DNA of 64,000 nucleotides from Acidobacteriota bacterium (GTDB lineage: Bacteria > Acidobacteriota > Blastocatellia > RBC074), in NCBI GenBank assembly GCA_016196035.1, contig JACPYM010000085.1, forward strand, positions 1-64,000, in the 5' to 3' direction. The notes below the pieces were generated by a model. It was not told where the DNA came from, made no database searches, and saw only the letters and a list, made by a program, of their open reading frames with translations. Both the position numbers and the translations under genes were made by a program. Every line of letters starts with the position of its first letter. Position 1 is the stretch's first letter. Shown here one piece after another: positions 52,858-64,000 of the stretch.

Positions 52858-55533
52858 TTAATGACTGAGGCCCTTGAAAAGCTGCCCCAAACCAACGCCG
52901 CCATCCATTCCCAACAGGCTCGACGGTGTTAAGCCGACCGGCCCATCCTCGGTATTCAACGACAACACCATCCGATCGCCGAAGGAGTAAACATAGGCCA
53001 GGCCCGCTTTATCGGCAGCCAGTTTTTGCAACATGTTCTGATGCTCTTTCGACGCGCCCTCGATCATGCCAGCGCGCTTCGCCAATGGCGCGACGATGGA
53101 ACTGACATTGTAAAAAACCAGCGCCGAGAAGTTGGCTTGCTTGTCCGCCGGCAGCGCCGCTTTGAACTTCGCCGATTGCGGCAGCGTGTAACCAGACTCG
53201 CGGTACTTGATCGCGTTCTCGACCAGCGCGCGGCTGGGCGCGGCGATCAAGAAACCGTAGGCGTAGGCGTAATTCACTTCGCCCAAACCGCTCGCCGGTT
53301 TCAGGCGATAAAACGTGCGGCCATTGCTTTGCGCGTTCTCCCACACGAGTTGCGGTTTGTCTTTGGCGACGAGTTCTTTGTTCAACTCAACCACCGCACG
53401 TTCAAAGCTTTGCTGCAACCCGGCGGGATCATTGACTTCGCAAACCACTTTCCACGAAGGCGTTGGCAACACCGGCCCGTCCACTGCCACGGCGATTTCG
53501 CCGCCCAGCTTCGCGGCAAAATCGTCGCGCAAGCTGATGCCGTGCTGCGTTTGCAGGTTGATGAATTCCTGCCAGGCCGCGGCATCCGCCGTCTTGAGCG
53601 TATTCATCAAGTCGTCATACATCGCCGCCGGGTTCTGCACCACGAAAGCCGCGACCACGTTGGCGTCGGGCGAGATGAATTGCAGCGCGCCCATCGGCCC
53701 CGGCGCGGCCAGCCACGAAGCCAGCCCGTGTTGCGGCGCGCCGTTGGCGCTGTCAAAGGTCACGACCGCACGATTCTGCGGCTGGCCGTTCACGTCTTTG
53801 AGTTCGGCGATGAAATGCCGCATCTGATTGACGCCGAGTTGATTCAGCACCGCCGCATCCTTGCCGCCGCGTTGCGTGTCTTGCGCCAGCTCACGGCCAA
53901 TCAATTGACCGAGGTCAGCGCCGATCACCAGGCCCGCGCCTTCGCGGTAAACATCGGCTAAGCGTGCGTGGAAGGGCGTTGCATTGAAGCGATTTGCCAC
54001 CGCGCCTTTCGCGCTCGCTGCCACTGTTTGCAGCGTCGTCAATTCGGTTGAAGCCACGACCACATCGTTATTGAGCCAGATCATCAAGTGTTCGTTCTTG
54101 CTGCCGTCTTTGCTTTGCTTGGCGGGCGCGGTCGCTGCCAGGGGATCGTCAATCAGCAACACGTGCTCTTTGCCACCTTCGACATTCGCCAACTGCTGTT
54201 GCAGGAAGGCGCGGAAGCCGTTCGGGTCTTTCACTTCAGCCAGCGCCAGCACGGCATCTTTTTCTCCACCGACGGCAATCTCCTGTCCGATGAATTGACC
54301 GAACTCGGTGAGCTTGGCGACCACGTCACCCAGTTCGTGCTTCTTTTTGCCGTCTTTGCCAGTCTGTTGTTCGTCGTACCAAGCACGCAATTCGGGATTG
54401 GTCTCGATGTTCTGTTGCAAAATGTTGTTAGCCTGGGCCAGCGTCTGGCTCAGGTTCGGAATCGCCGCGTAAAAGACCGTGCCTTCCGGCATCAGGTCGA
54501 GCAGCCGCGTCGAATAGCGATTGCCCGGCATTGCCACTTTGGCGTCAATCTCGCGCTTGACCGCAGCCAAAACCTGTTTGTACTTGTCGGCATCGCGGCT
54601 CCACGCCACTTCGTCTTTGACCGGCACGGGCGCGATGCTCACGTGCGTCGCCAGTTGTTCGCCAGGATGCAGCACAGTCTTCTGACCGGCGCGATCCACC
54701 TGCACTTCGCCCTCGACGACGGAGATGCGCGAACCTTTGGTGCCGCTGTTGACCGCAAAGGTCGTCCCCGTGACCGCCGCTAAACTGTCCGGCGTGGCGA
54801 CGTAAAGCTTTTTGCCGCCTTGTTTCGCGGCTTGCACGATGATTGCGCCGCGTTCGAGATTGATCGTGATGCCGCTGGCCGTTTGATTGACCGCGAATTC
54901 GGAGCGTTCGCGCGTTTCGATCAGCGAACCGTCGCTGAGTTTGACGACCGCGCCGGCTTCCTTCGCCGTGCGCAAGCGCTCGCCGCGCGACAATTGTTCG
55001 CCCGCCTTGAGCGCCAGCGTTTGATTCTCGGCCACGCGGTAAACCGGCCCGCTCGCCGCTTCGACGGTCGCCGTCAACGCAGTGCCTGGCAGCATCTGCG
55101 AAACCAACGGCCAAGCGAACACGCCAAAACCGAGCACGACCGCAGCCGCCAACGCCCATTTCATCGCTGGCATTTGGAACCAGTTGAATTTGGGAGTGGC
55201 TTCTTTGTAGGCCGCCTGAGCCTTCGCGCCGTGACGCGCTTCTTTCAGCGCTTTGCGGCAGGGCACGCATTCACGGGTGTGATCTTCGAGCAGCATCGTG
55301 CGGGCGCTGCTCAAGAAACCGCCCAAATACGCCGGGATCAAGCCTTGGAAATCGTCGCAGCCGCGCAAATGCTCGACCGTCGCGACACCGGCTTGGGCCG
55401 CCGCCTGTTTGTGGCCGAGGCGCGTTTGCACACGCTCTGCCGCCGCCTTGACCGTGGTGTCATCCAGCTTTTCGTTGCGAATGCCCGTCGTCACATCATC
55501 AAACAATTCGTTTAGTTTTTGATTCTTCATCAT
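52858..55533 (-). CDS. FecR-domain protein with anti-sigma zinc finger
   Basis: The 891-residue protein starts with a cytoplasmic part holding a zinc-finger-like block ([28 protein letters not shown]). One membrane helix ([19 protein letters not shown]) is followed by a periplasmic FecR domain ([47 protein letters not shown]). The last 500 residues form a beta/alpha domain of unknown role ([19 protein letters not shown]). It follows the ECF sigma factor by about 58 bases and is its likely anti-sigma factor; a signal-transducing surface role is inferred. Confidence 0.85.
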   Translation of the reverse strand: MMKNQKLNELFDDVTTGIRNEKLDDTTVKAAAERVQTRLGHKQAAAQAGVATVEHLRGCDDFQGLIPAYLGGFLSSARTMLLEDHTRECVPCRKALKEARHGAKAQAAYKEATPKFNWFQMPAMKWALAAAVVLGFGVFAWPLVSQMLPGTALTATVEAASGPVYRVAENQTLALKAGEQLSRGERLRTAKEAGAVVKLSDGSLIETRERSEFAVNQTASGITINLERGAIIVQAAKQGGKKLYVATPDSLAAVTGTTFAVNSGTKGSRISVVEGEVQVDRAGQKTVLHPGEQLATHVSIAPVPVKDEVAWSRDADKYKQVLAAVKREIDAKVAMPGNRYSTRLLDLMPEGTVFYAAIPNLSQTLAQANNILQQNIETNPELRAWYDEQQTGKDGKKKHELGDVVAKLTEFGQFIGQEIAVGGEKDAVLALAEVKDPNGFRAFLQQQLANVEGGKEHVLLIDDPLAATAPAKQSKDGSKNEHLMIWLNNDVVVASTELTTLQTVAASAKGAVANRFNATPFHARLADVYREGAGLVIGADLGQLIGRELAQDTQRGGKDAAVLNQLGVNQMRHFIAELKDVNGQPQNRAVVTFDSANGAPQHGLASWLAAPGPMGALQFISPDANVVAAFVVQNPAAMYDDLMNTLKTADAAAWQEFINLQTQHGISLRDDFAAKLGGEIAVAVDGPVLPTPSWKVVCEVNDPAGLQQSFERAVVELNKELVAKDKPQLVWENAQSNGRTFYRLKPASGLGEVNYAYAYGFLIAAPSRALVENAIKYRESGYTLPQSAKFKAALPADKQANFSALVFYNVSSIVAPLAKRAGMIEGASKEHQNMLQKLAADKAGLAYVYSFGDRMVLSLNTEDGPVGLTPSSLLGMDGGVGLGQLFKGLSH

Positions 55534-55591
55534 TGCAGTCCTCCTTAGTACTTTGGCTTATCAATTTGGGGCTTATCAATTTGGCTGCCGG

Positions 55592-56215
55592 TTAAACCGT
55601 CAGTTTCGTCTCCAGATATGAACCCAACTCTTTTTTGACGCGCGCCCGTGCCCTGTGCAGGAGCACGGCCACGACCATTGGCGAAGTCCCCATCCGCGCT
55701 GCGATCTCTTGGTTATCAAAGCCCTCGAAATACCGCAGCACAAACATCTCCGCCTGATTCTCGCCTAACTTGCCGACCGCCTTGCGCACGGCCCGGCGCA
55801 ACTCGCGCTCTTCCTGCAACGCGGCGGGGCTGGCCGAACCGCTGGGCAACAACTCCGGTGCGACATCGTCGAACGCGACCACCGCAGCCCGCCCGCGTTG
55901 CCGCAACAAATCCAACGCCGCATTGATCGCCGCGCGGTGCAAATAGCTGGCCGGATTTGGTTCCAGGTTTAATTCCTCCCCCCGTTTCGCCAGCCGGTAA
56001 AAAACCGTCTGTAACACGTCCTCGGCATCCACCACACTGCCCGTCACGCGATAGGCCGCGCGGAACACGCGGTCGTAATGTTCGCTGAAGAGGCTCTCCA
56101 ACGAAGCGCGCGCGGGCGGCGTCGGCGTGCCGGGAATCGCTCGTAAATGTGTCGCCGTAGCTCTCACTGCTTCCTCCTGTTCTGGCGTCTGTCTTGTGTA
56201 TAAATCTTCTGTCAT
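55592..56215 (-). CDS. ECF-type RNA polymerase sigma factor
   Basis: The 207-residue protein has region 2 ([20 protein letters not shown] followed by [18 protein letters not shown]) and region 4 ([20 protein letters not shown] with the DNA-binding helix [20 protein letters not shown]). ATG 56215 (MTEDLYTRQ) is chosen with a GGAGG-like site; the frame to 56317 is longer but unsupported. It is the first gene of the sigma/anti-sigma pair. Confidence 0.92.
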   Translation of the reverse strand: MTEDLYTRQTPEQEEAVRATATHLRAIPGTPTPPARASLESLFSEHYDRVFRAAYRVTGSVVDAEDVLQTVFYRLAKRGEELNLEPNPASYLHRAAINAALDLLRQRGRAAVVAFDDVAPELLPSGSASPAALQEERELRRAVRKAVGKLGENQAEMFVLRYFEGFDNQEIAARMGTSPMVVAVLLHRARARVKKELGSYLETKLTV

Positions 56216-56319
56216 CTGGCAAAACGCTTTAGGGTGGAATGAATTAACAGCGTGAGTGCAAAAAAATCTCGCTACTCGCGACCCAAAACCTGCGAGTTCG
56301 TTAAAGCCATAAAACAAAA

Positions 56320-56424
56320 GAGAATACGGAGCAAACGGAAATAACAGAACAGACGGAAAAGGCCAGACAGTTGAGCCGGCTTCCGTGTGTTCCGTTATTT
56401 CCGTTTGTTCTGTAATCTCCTTCT
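56320..56424. repeat. Inverted repeat, CGGAAATAACGGAAC type
   Basis: The left arm GAGCAAACGGAAATAACAG (56320-56358 region) and the right arm CCGTTATTTCCGTTTGTTC (56381-56424) are near-complements around about 20 bases. It lies between serS and the sigma factor gene. Confidence 0.8.
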
Positions 56425-56438
56425 CTTGACTGGGTCAG

Positions 56439-57872
<1,434 letters not shown>

Positions 57873-57991
57873 TCAAGGCGCGGCGACATTCCATACCACA
57901 CTAGCGGCCTTGCCGAAGGTACGCATCACACCCAACACTGTCAATGCTATAATCCGCGCTCGTTCAAACCACTTCATCAAGAGAAACATCC

Positions 57992-59155
57992 ATGCGCATC
58001 GCAATTGTCGGAGCTGGCCCGGCTGGCTCACACCTAGCACACCAACTCAGTCAGGCAGGCGGCCAGGTGCTGCTGTTTGACGCTCGCGAACCGTGGGAGA
58101 AACCCTGCGGCGGCGGCGTCACGTCCAAAGCCCTGCACGAATTCCCGTTCCTGCGAGCGCCCGACGCCCCAAAACAAATGGTTTCGGCCCTGCGGTTAAT
58201 CACGGCCCAACACCGCGAACTAACCGTCACGCCGAGCAAAGAGTTCGCCATTTTCTCGCGCGCCGAAATGGCCCGCCTGATGCGCCAGCGCGCGGTGGAT
58301 GCGGGCGCGCAACTGTATTGCGAGCGCATCGAGAAGACCGAATTCAGCGGCGGGCAATGGCAACTCGCCACGCCCAAGCAAAAGTTCACCGCCGATTTCC
58401 TAATCGGTGCCGATGGCGCGAGCAGCGTCATTCGCCGCCGCGTTGGTGTGCGTTTCACCGACGACGATTTCGCCTACGCGCTGGGCTGGCGCGTGCAGAT
58501 GCCCGCCGACCGGCGCATCACCCACGTAGATATTCAATACCTCGGCGATCTGGCCGGATACATCTGGCTCTTTCCGCGCACCGATCACATTTCGTATGGC
58601 ATCGCGACGGGTTACCGCGCCACTTCGCCCGCCGTGTTGAAGGCACGTCTGCTGGAATACCTCAAAACCCAACAACCAGATGTTGCCGCTGAAATCGCTG
58701 CGTCGGCTACGCCCACTTCGCCGCGCGCACAGTTTTACGGCGCGATGATCCCGGCGCTCAGCTTGCCGCGCTGGGATCATCTCAAAGCCAGCAACCCCGC
58801 CGCACGCTGGGCGCTGGTCGGCGACGCGGCAGGTTTCGTAGACCCCATCACCGGCGAAGGAATTTACTACGCGCTCAAATCGGCGGAGTTGCTGGCGCAA
58901 TCGTTGCCGACGAATGTGGCTGAGTACGAAACACGCTGGCGCGATAGCTTCGGCGGCGAATTGCGGCGCGCGGCGGAGTTGGAAGAACACTTCTATCACG
59001 GCCGCTTCGCCGGGCAACCACTGATCGAACGCATGGTGCAATTCGCCCAGCACCATCGCGGCGTGCGCGAGGTGTTGAAAGATTTGGTAGCGGGCGAGCA
59101 AGGCTATATCGGCTTGAAAACCCGTCTGCTCAAAAGCGCTTTCTCATTTCGCTGA
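57992..59155 (+). CDS. Geranylgeranyl-reductase-family FAD oxidoreductase
   Basis: The 387-residue flavoprotein has the N-terminal dinucleotide motif IAIVGAGPAGSHLA, then EPWEKPCGGGVTSKAL (family motif), IGADGASSVIRR and WALVGDAAGFVDPITGEGIY. It should reduce isoprenoid chains of lipids or quinones, or hydroxylate a related compound; the substrate is not determined. It is monocistronic or heads the following plus-strand genes. Confidence 0.88.
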   Translation: MRIAIVGAGPAGSHLAHQLSQAGGQVLLFDAREPWEKPCGGGVTSKALHEFPFLRAPDAPKQMVSALRLITAQHRELTVTPSKEFAIFSRAEMARLMRQRAVDAGAQLYCERIEKTEFSGGQWQLATPKQKFTADFLIGADGASSVIRRRVGVRFTDDDFAYALGWRVQMPADRRITHVDIQYLGDLAGYIWLFPRTDHISYGIATGYRATSPAVLKARLLEYLKTQQPDVAAEIAASATPTSPRAQFYGAMIPALSLPRWDHLKASNPAARWALVGDAAGFVDPITGEGIYYALKSAELLAQSLPTNVAEYETRWRDSFGGELRRAAELEEHFYHGRFAGQPLIERMVQFAQHHRGVREVLKDLVAGEQGYIGLKTRLLKSAFSFR

Positions 59156-59207
59156 AAACAGCCTAAGCTAACCAATCCGGGAGACAACCTAACTTGGAAA
59201 TCACTCT

Positions 59208-60866
59208 ATGCAAAACACCCTAACCGGCACCGTCAAAGGCCCCGGCGAAAACCCGCACGAGTTCACCTTCATCACTACCGACAACGCTCAGACACGTATC
59301 GGCGAGTTCGTCTATTACGAAGCTGGCGATGGCGAGCATAGTTTCAACATCGTCGGCACGATCACCGAACGCCGCCTGGTGCGCAATCTGCCCGACAGCT
59401 TTCTGGCCGACCCAACGACGCCGCCCGCACTGGTTTCGAGCCTGATTGGCCTGGCCGATGAGGGCGCGGAGCTTTATGAAATCGTCGTCGAAACCATCGG
59501 CTATTTCAGCGAAGCGTTCGGCGACTTTCTGAATCCGCGCATCCCGCCCGCGCCGGGGCAGCCGGTGTTTCTGGCCTCGAATGAAATGCTGACCAAGATG
59601 CTGTCGCCCAAACAGCAAGGCCAGACGGGCGGCGCGCATCTGGGTTCGCTGCTCACGCGGCAACGCGACGCCGTGCCAGTGGTGCTGTCGGTCAAAGACA
59701 TCGTCTCAACCCATCTGGCCGTGCTCGCCTCGACGGGCGCCGGCAAAAGCTACACGGCGGGCGTGTTGATCGAAGAGTTGTTGAAACCGTATAACCGCGC
59801 CGCCGTGTTGATCGTTGACCCGCACGGCGAGTATCACACCTTGCAGGAGTTGCATCAGCATCCGTCTTTCGCAGCCGGGGCTTATAATCCAGAAATCAGA
59901 ATCTTCACGCCCGACAAAATCAAGGTGCGCATCTCGACATTGACCGAGGCCGACATCAACTACCTGCTGCCCGAAACGACCGAGAAGATGAAAACGTTTT
60001 TGAGCCAGGCCTACAAGGCCCTCATCAACACGCGGCGCGAAGGGATGTGGGGCTTTCAGGACTTGATGAGCGAGATACTGGCGTTGCGTTACGAAGACGC
60101 CAAGGGCCAGGGCGGCGGCAACGTCAGCACGATTGACGGCCTGGAGTGGCGCCTGAATCGCCGCTTCAATCACAGCCGCATTTTTTCTGACCACGAACAC
60201 ATCCCGCTGGATGACCTCTTCAAACCCGGCCAATGCACGGTGCTGCAATTGTCGGACATCGAAGAGACCGAACAGCAAGTCATCGTCGGCACGCTCTTGC
60301 GCCGCACCAACAAAGCCCGCGTCGGCACGGTGCGCGGGACGCTCGCGGGCAACGACGAACAGCTTCCCTACCCCGTCTTTGTCTTACTGGAAGAGGCGCA
60401 TCGTTACGCGCCCGCCGGCACGCAGGTGGTCTCCACCAACATCCTCAAACAAATCCTCAGCGAAGGCCGCAAATTTGGCGTCGGCATCGGCCTCATCACG
60501 CAACGGCCCGGCAAGCTGGATCAGGACGTGCTCTCGCAATGCATGACGCAATTCATCATGCGCATCGTCAACCCGATAGATCAGCAAACCATCGCCTCTT
60601 CGGTCGAAGGCGCGGGCCGCCGCCTGCTTGACGAACTGCCTGCGCTCACCAAGGGGCAAGTGATTGTGTCGGGCGTCGCGATCAATACGCCGGTGCTCTG
60701 CCAGGTGCGCACGCGCGTCACCAAGCATGGCGGCGAAACGATTGATGCGCCGAGCGAGTGGCAAAGCTATTTCAGCGATAAGAAGGTAAAAGAGCGCGAA
60801 CGTGAAAATGCCGTGATGGTGAAACCCACGTTGAAGGGCGAGAAATACGGAGGGATTGATATATGA
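59208..60866 (+). CDS. HerA-like DNA-translocating ATPase
   Basis: The 552-residue protein has an N-terminal HAS-barrel-like domain (residues 1-100), Walker A ASTGAGKSYTAG, Walker B PVFVLLEEAHRYAP and sensor TQRPGKLDQDVLSQC. HerA partners in archaea and bacteria are usually the nuclease NurA or SIR2 proteins; neither is next to it. It ends by overlapping the DUF433 gene (ATGA). A role in DNA end processing is inferred. Confidence 0.88.
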   Translation: MQNTLTGTVKGPGENPHEFTFITTDNAQTRIGEFVYYEAGDGEHSFNIVGTITERRLVRNLPDSFLADPTTPPALVSSLIGLADEGAELYEIVVETIGYFSEAFGDFLNPRIPPAPGQPVFLASNEMLTKMLSPKQQGQTGGAHLGSLLTRQRDAVPVVLSVKDIVSTHLAVLASTGAGKSYTAGVLIEELLKPYNRAAVLIVDPHGEYHTLQELHQHPSFAAGAYNPEIRIFTPDKIKVRISTLTEADINYLLPETTEKMKTFLSQAYKALINTRREGMWGFQDLMSEILALRYEDAKGQGGGNVSTIDGLEWRLNRRFNHSRIFSDHEHIPLDDLFKPGQCTVLQLSDIEETEQQVIVGTLLRRTNKARVGTVRGTLAGNDEQLPYPVFVLLEEAHRYAPAGTQVVSTNILKQILSEGRKFGVGIGLITQRPGKLDQDVLSQCMTQFIMRIVNPIDQQTIASSVEGAGRRLLDELPALTKGQVIVSGVAINTPVLCQVRTRVTKHGGETIDAPSEWQSYFSDKKVKERERENAVMVKPTLKGEKYGGIDI

Positions 60867-61084
60867 CACCCGCAGACGTAATTGAAATTGACCCGGAGAA
60901 GATGGGCGGGATGCCGGTCTTTTTTGGCACGCGCGTTCCGATCAAGAACTTCTTTGATTATCTCGAAGACGGCGATGGCATTGAGGTCTTTCTGGATGAC
61001 TTCCCAACGGTCGAGCGTGAGCAAGTTTTTGCGCTACTCACTTTGATCAAAGATCGCCTGGGTTTGACCGGCGACGAGGACTAA
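60863..61084 (+). CDS. DUF433 protein (antitoxin-like)
   Basis: The 73-residue protein is a winged-helix DUF433 domain: IEIDPEKMGGMPVFFGTRVP, then IKNFFDYLEDGDGIEVFLDD. DUF433 proteins are often antitoxins for DUF5615 PIN-like toxins; no such partner follows. Its start overlaps the HerA stop. Confidence 0.9.
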   Translation: MTPADVIEIDPEKMGGMPVFFGTRVPIKNFFDYLEDGDGIEVFLDDFPTVEREQVFALLTLIKDRLGLTGDED

Positions 61085-61091
61085 CAAGCGA

Positions 61092-61877
61092 ATGCTTACC
61101 TGGAAACTCACGCTCGAATACGACGGCACACGCTACAGCGGCTGGCAGGAACAGGCCAACGCCAAAACCATCGCGGGCGAATTGCGCAAGGCCGCCGAAG
61201 ATTTATTCGACCGCAAGGTCGAACTCGGCGGCGCGGGCCGCACCGATGCGGGCGTGCACGCGATGGGCCAAGTCGCGCACTTGCGGCTGTCACCACGCGG
61301 TGGCAGGCCGAAGAACTTGCCGCGCCCGCACGAAATCCAATTCGGCTTCAACGACCGGCTGCCTTCGGACATCAACCTGCTGCAAGTCGAAGAGGCTTCC
61401 GACCACTTCCACGCGCGGCACGACGCCATTGCGCGCAGCTACCTTTATCAAATTTCGACGCGGCGGACAGCGTTTCAGAAGAAGTATGTTTGGTGGATCA
61501 AAGACCGGCTCGATGTCGCGGCGATGGCGCGCTGTGCCGCAATGCTGGCCGGACGCCACGATTTCGCGGCGTTTAGTGAACGTGATGTGAAGCGCGTCCA
61601 AGCGGGCGAAGACTATTCCACACTGGTCATTGTGGATGAAGCGGAAATCGGCACAGAGGATCATCTGATCCTCTTTCACATCACAGCCTCGCATTTTTTA
61701 TGGAAGATGGTGCGGCGGCTGGTTGGCTCTATCGTTGAAGTCGGACGCGGGAACGCGCGTATCGAAGAGTTTGAGACGTTGTTGAAAGCGCCCGCCAGCA
61801 AAACCAGGCTTGATCCGGCGCGGGTGACAGCACCGCCGTCTGGGCTGTTTCTGCAAAGCATCCGCTATCCGAATTAA
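61092..61877 (+). CDS. truA: tRNA pseudouridine(38-40) synthase
   Basis: The 261-residue enzyme modifies U38-U40 of the tRNA anticodon arm. The catalytic Asp lies in GAGRTDAGVHAMGQVAH. Other marks are LEYDGTRYSGWQ and ARSYLYQISTRR. It begins 7 bases after the DUF433 stop. Confidence 0.95.
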   Translation: MLTWKLTLEYDGTRYSGWQEQANAKTIAGELRKAAEDLFDRKVELGGAGRTDAGVHAMGQVAHLRLSPRGGRPKNLPRPHEIQFGFNDRLPSDINLLQVEEASDHFHARHDAIARSYLYQISTRRTAFQKKYVWWIKDRLDVAAMARCAAMLAGRHDFAAFSERDVKRVQAGEDYSTLVIVDEAEIGTEDHLILFHITASHFLWKMVRRLVGSIVEVGRGNARIEEFETLLKAPASKTRLDPARVTAPPSGLFLQSIRYPN

Positions 61878-61905
61878 CGGCAACAATGGTGCGCCGCTGA
61901 GAGCG

Positions 61906-62016
61906 AACCTGGGTACGCATCGCTTCCAGCGTGCAGTCTCGGAATAAGACGCCTCCTATCGGAAGGAAGAGGTCTCGCGCCGAGACTGCACGCTGGAAGC
62001 GATGCGTACCCAGGTT
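61906..62016. repeat. MITE-like inverted repeat, family A (copy 5)
   Basis: Perfect 37-bp arms (61906-61942, 61980-62016; AACCTGGGTACGCATCGCTT and on), the longest of the family. It lies between the truA stop and the VWFA stop, two convergent genes, and may act as a terminator for both. Confidence 0.9.
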
Positions 62017-62025
62017 GTTATCAAC

Positions 62026-64000
<1,975 letters not shown>

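Overview
The window looks like chromosomal DNA of an acidobacterium, probably of the Blastocatellia type. This rests on gene content, not on a database search: a 1253-residue carboxypeptidase-like/TonB receptor of the Oar type, two VWFA-related acidobacterial-domain proteins, a CRTAC1/ASPIC-UnbV protein, a FecR-type anti-sigma protein, many small intergenic inverted repeats, and a roughly 55-60% GC background with islands of lower GC (judged by eye).

Layout. 1-409: an amidohydrolase gene cut by an IS1595-like insertion sequence that runs off the left edge. 733-975: a small membrane-anchored protein. 1079-11579 (minus strand): a four-gene signalling operon, S1-S1-REC-GAF-histidine kinase, REC-(GAF)7-histidine kinase, REC-kinase-like-TIR, and a STAND-like ATPase with an OmpR-type winged helix. 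The first kinase has an in-frame TAG inside its ATPase domain. 11768-18169: CDF metal exporter, FmdE-like protein, NamZ-like hydrolase, secreted zinc protease, Ca2+/H+ exchanger, glycine-zipper protein. 18248-23914: ThiF/MoeB enzyme, a small two-gene cassette, WG-repeat protein, homoserine kinase, DNA methyltransferase, HNH nuclease pair. 23940-31779: a histidine cluster (hisZ-G-D-C-B-H) interrupted by an aspartic protease/DUF5678 pair, an unknown gene, a four-helix-bundle gene and a DUF4258/YgiT toxin-antitoxin pair. 32145-39270: TonB receptor, two TPR proteins, an AbrB-like/PIN pair. 39418-45716 (minus): CRTAC1 protein, leuS, a secreted unknown, and a microcompartment trio (two EutN/CcmL vertex proteins plus a small protein whose N-terminus looks like an encapsulation peptide). 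45960-57737 (minus): ABC exporter genes with a VWFA protein, three lipoproteins, a FecR anti-sigma protein with its ECF sigma factor, and serS. 57992-64000: geranylgeranyl-reductase-like enzyme, HerA-like ATPase, DUF433, truA, and a truncated VWFA protein.

How the parts work together. The first operon is the best candidate for an undescribed system: two sensor kinases feed receiver domains, one of them fused to an APH-like kinase fold and a TIR domain, with a STAND-like ATPase carrying a DNA-binding domain. Such parts suggest a phosphorelay-controlled stress or anti-phage switch, but this is inference. The second theme is genome mobility on a small scale. Several inverted-repeat families occur more than once, one copy is read through inside the CRTAC1 gene and another repeat lies inside leuS. 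Two small accessory cassettes sit between an intact gene and what looks like a second copy of that gene's 3' end (hisG, strong; the ThiF gene, weaker).
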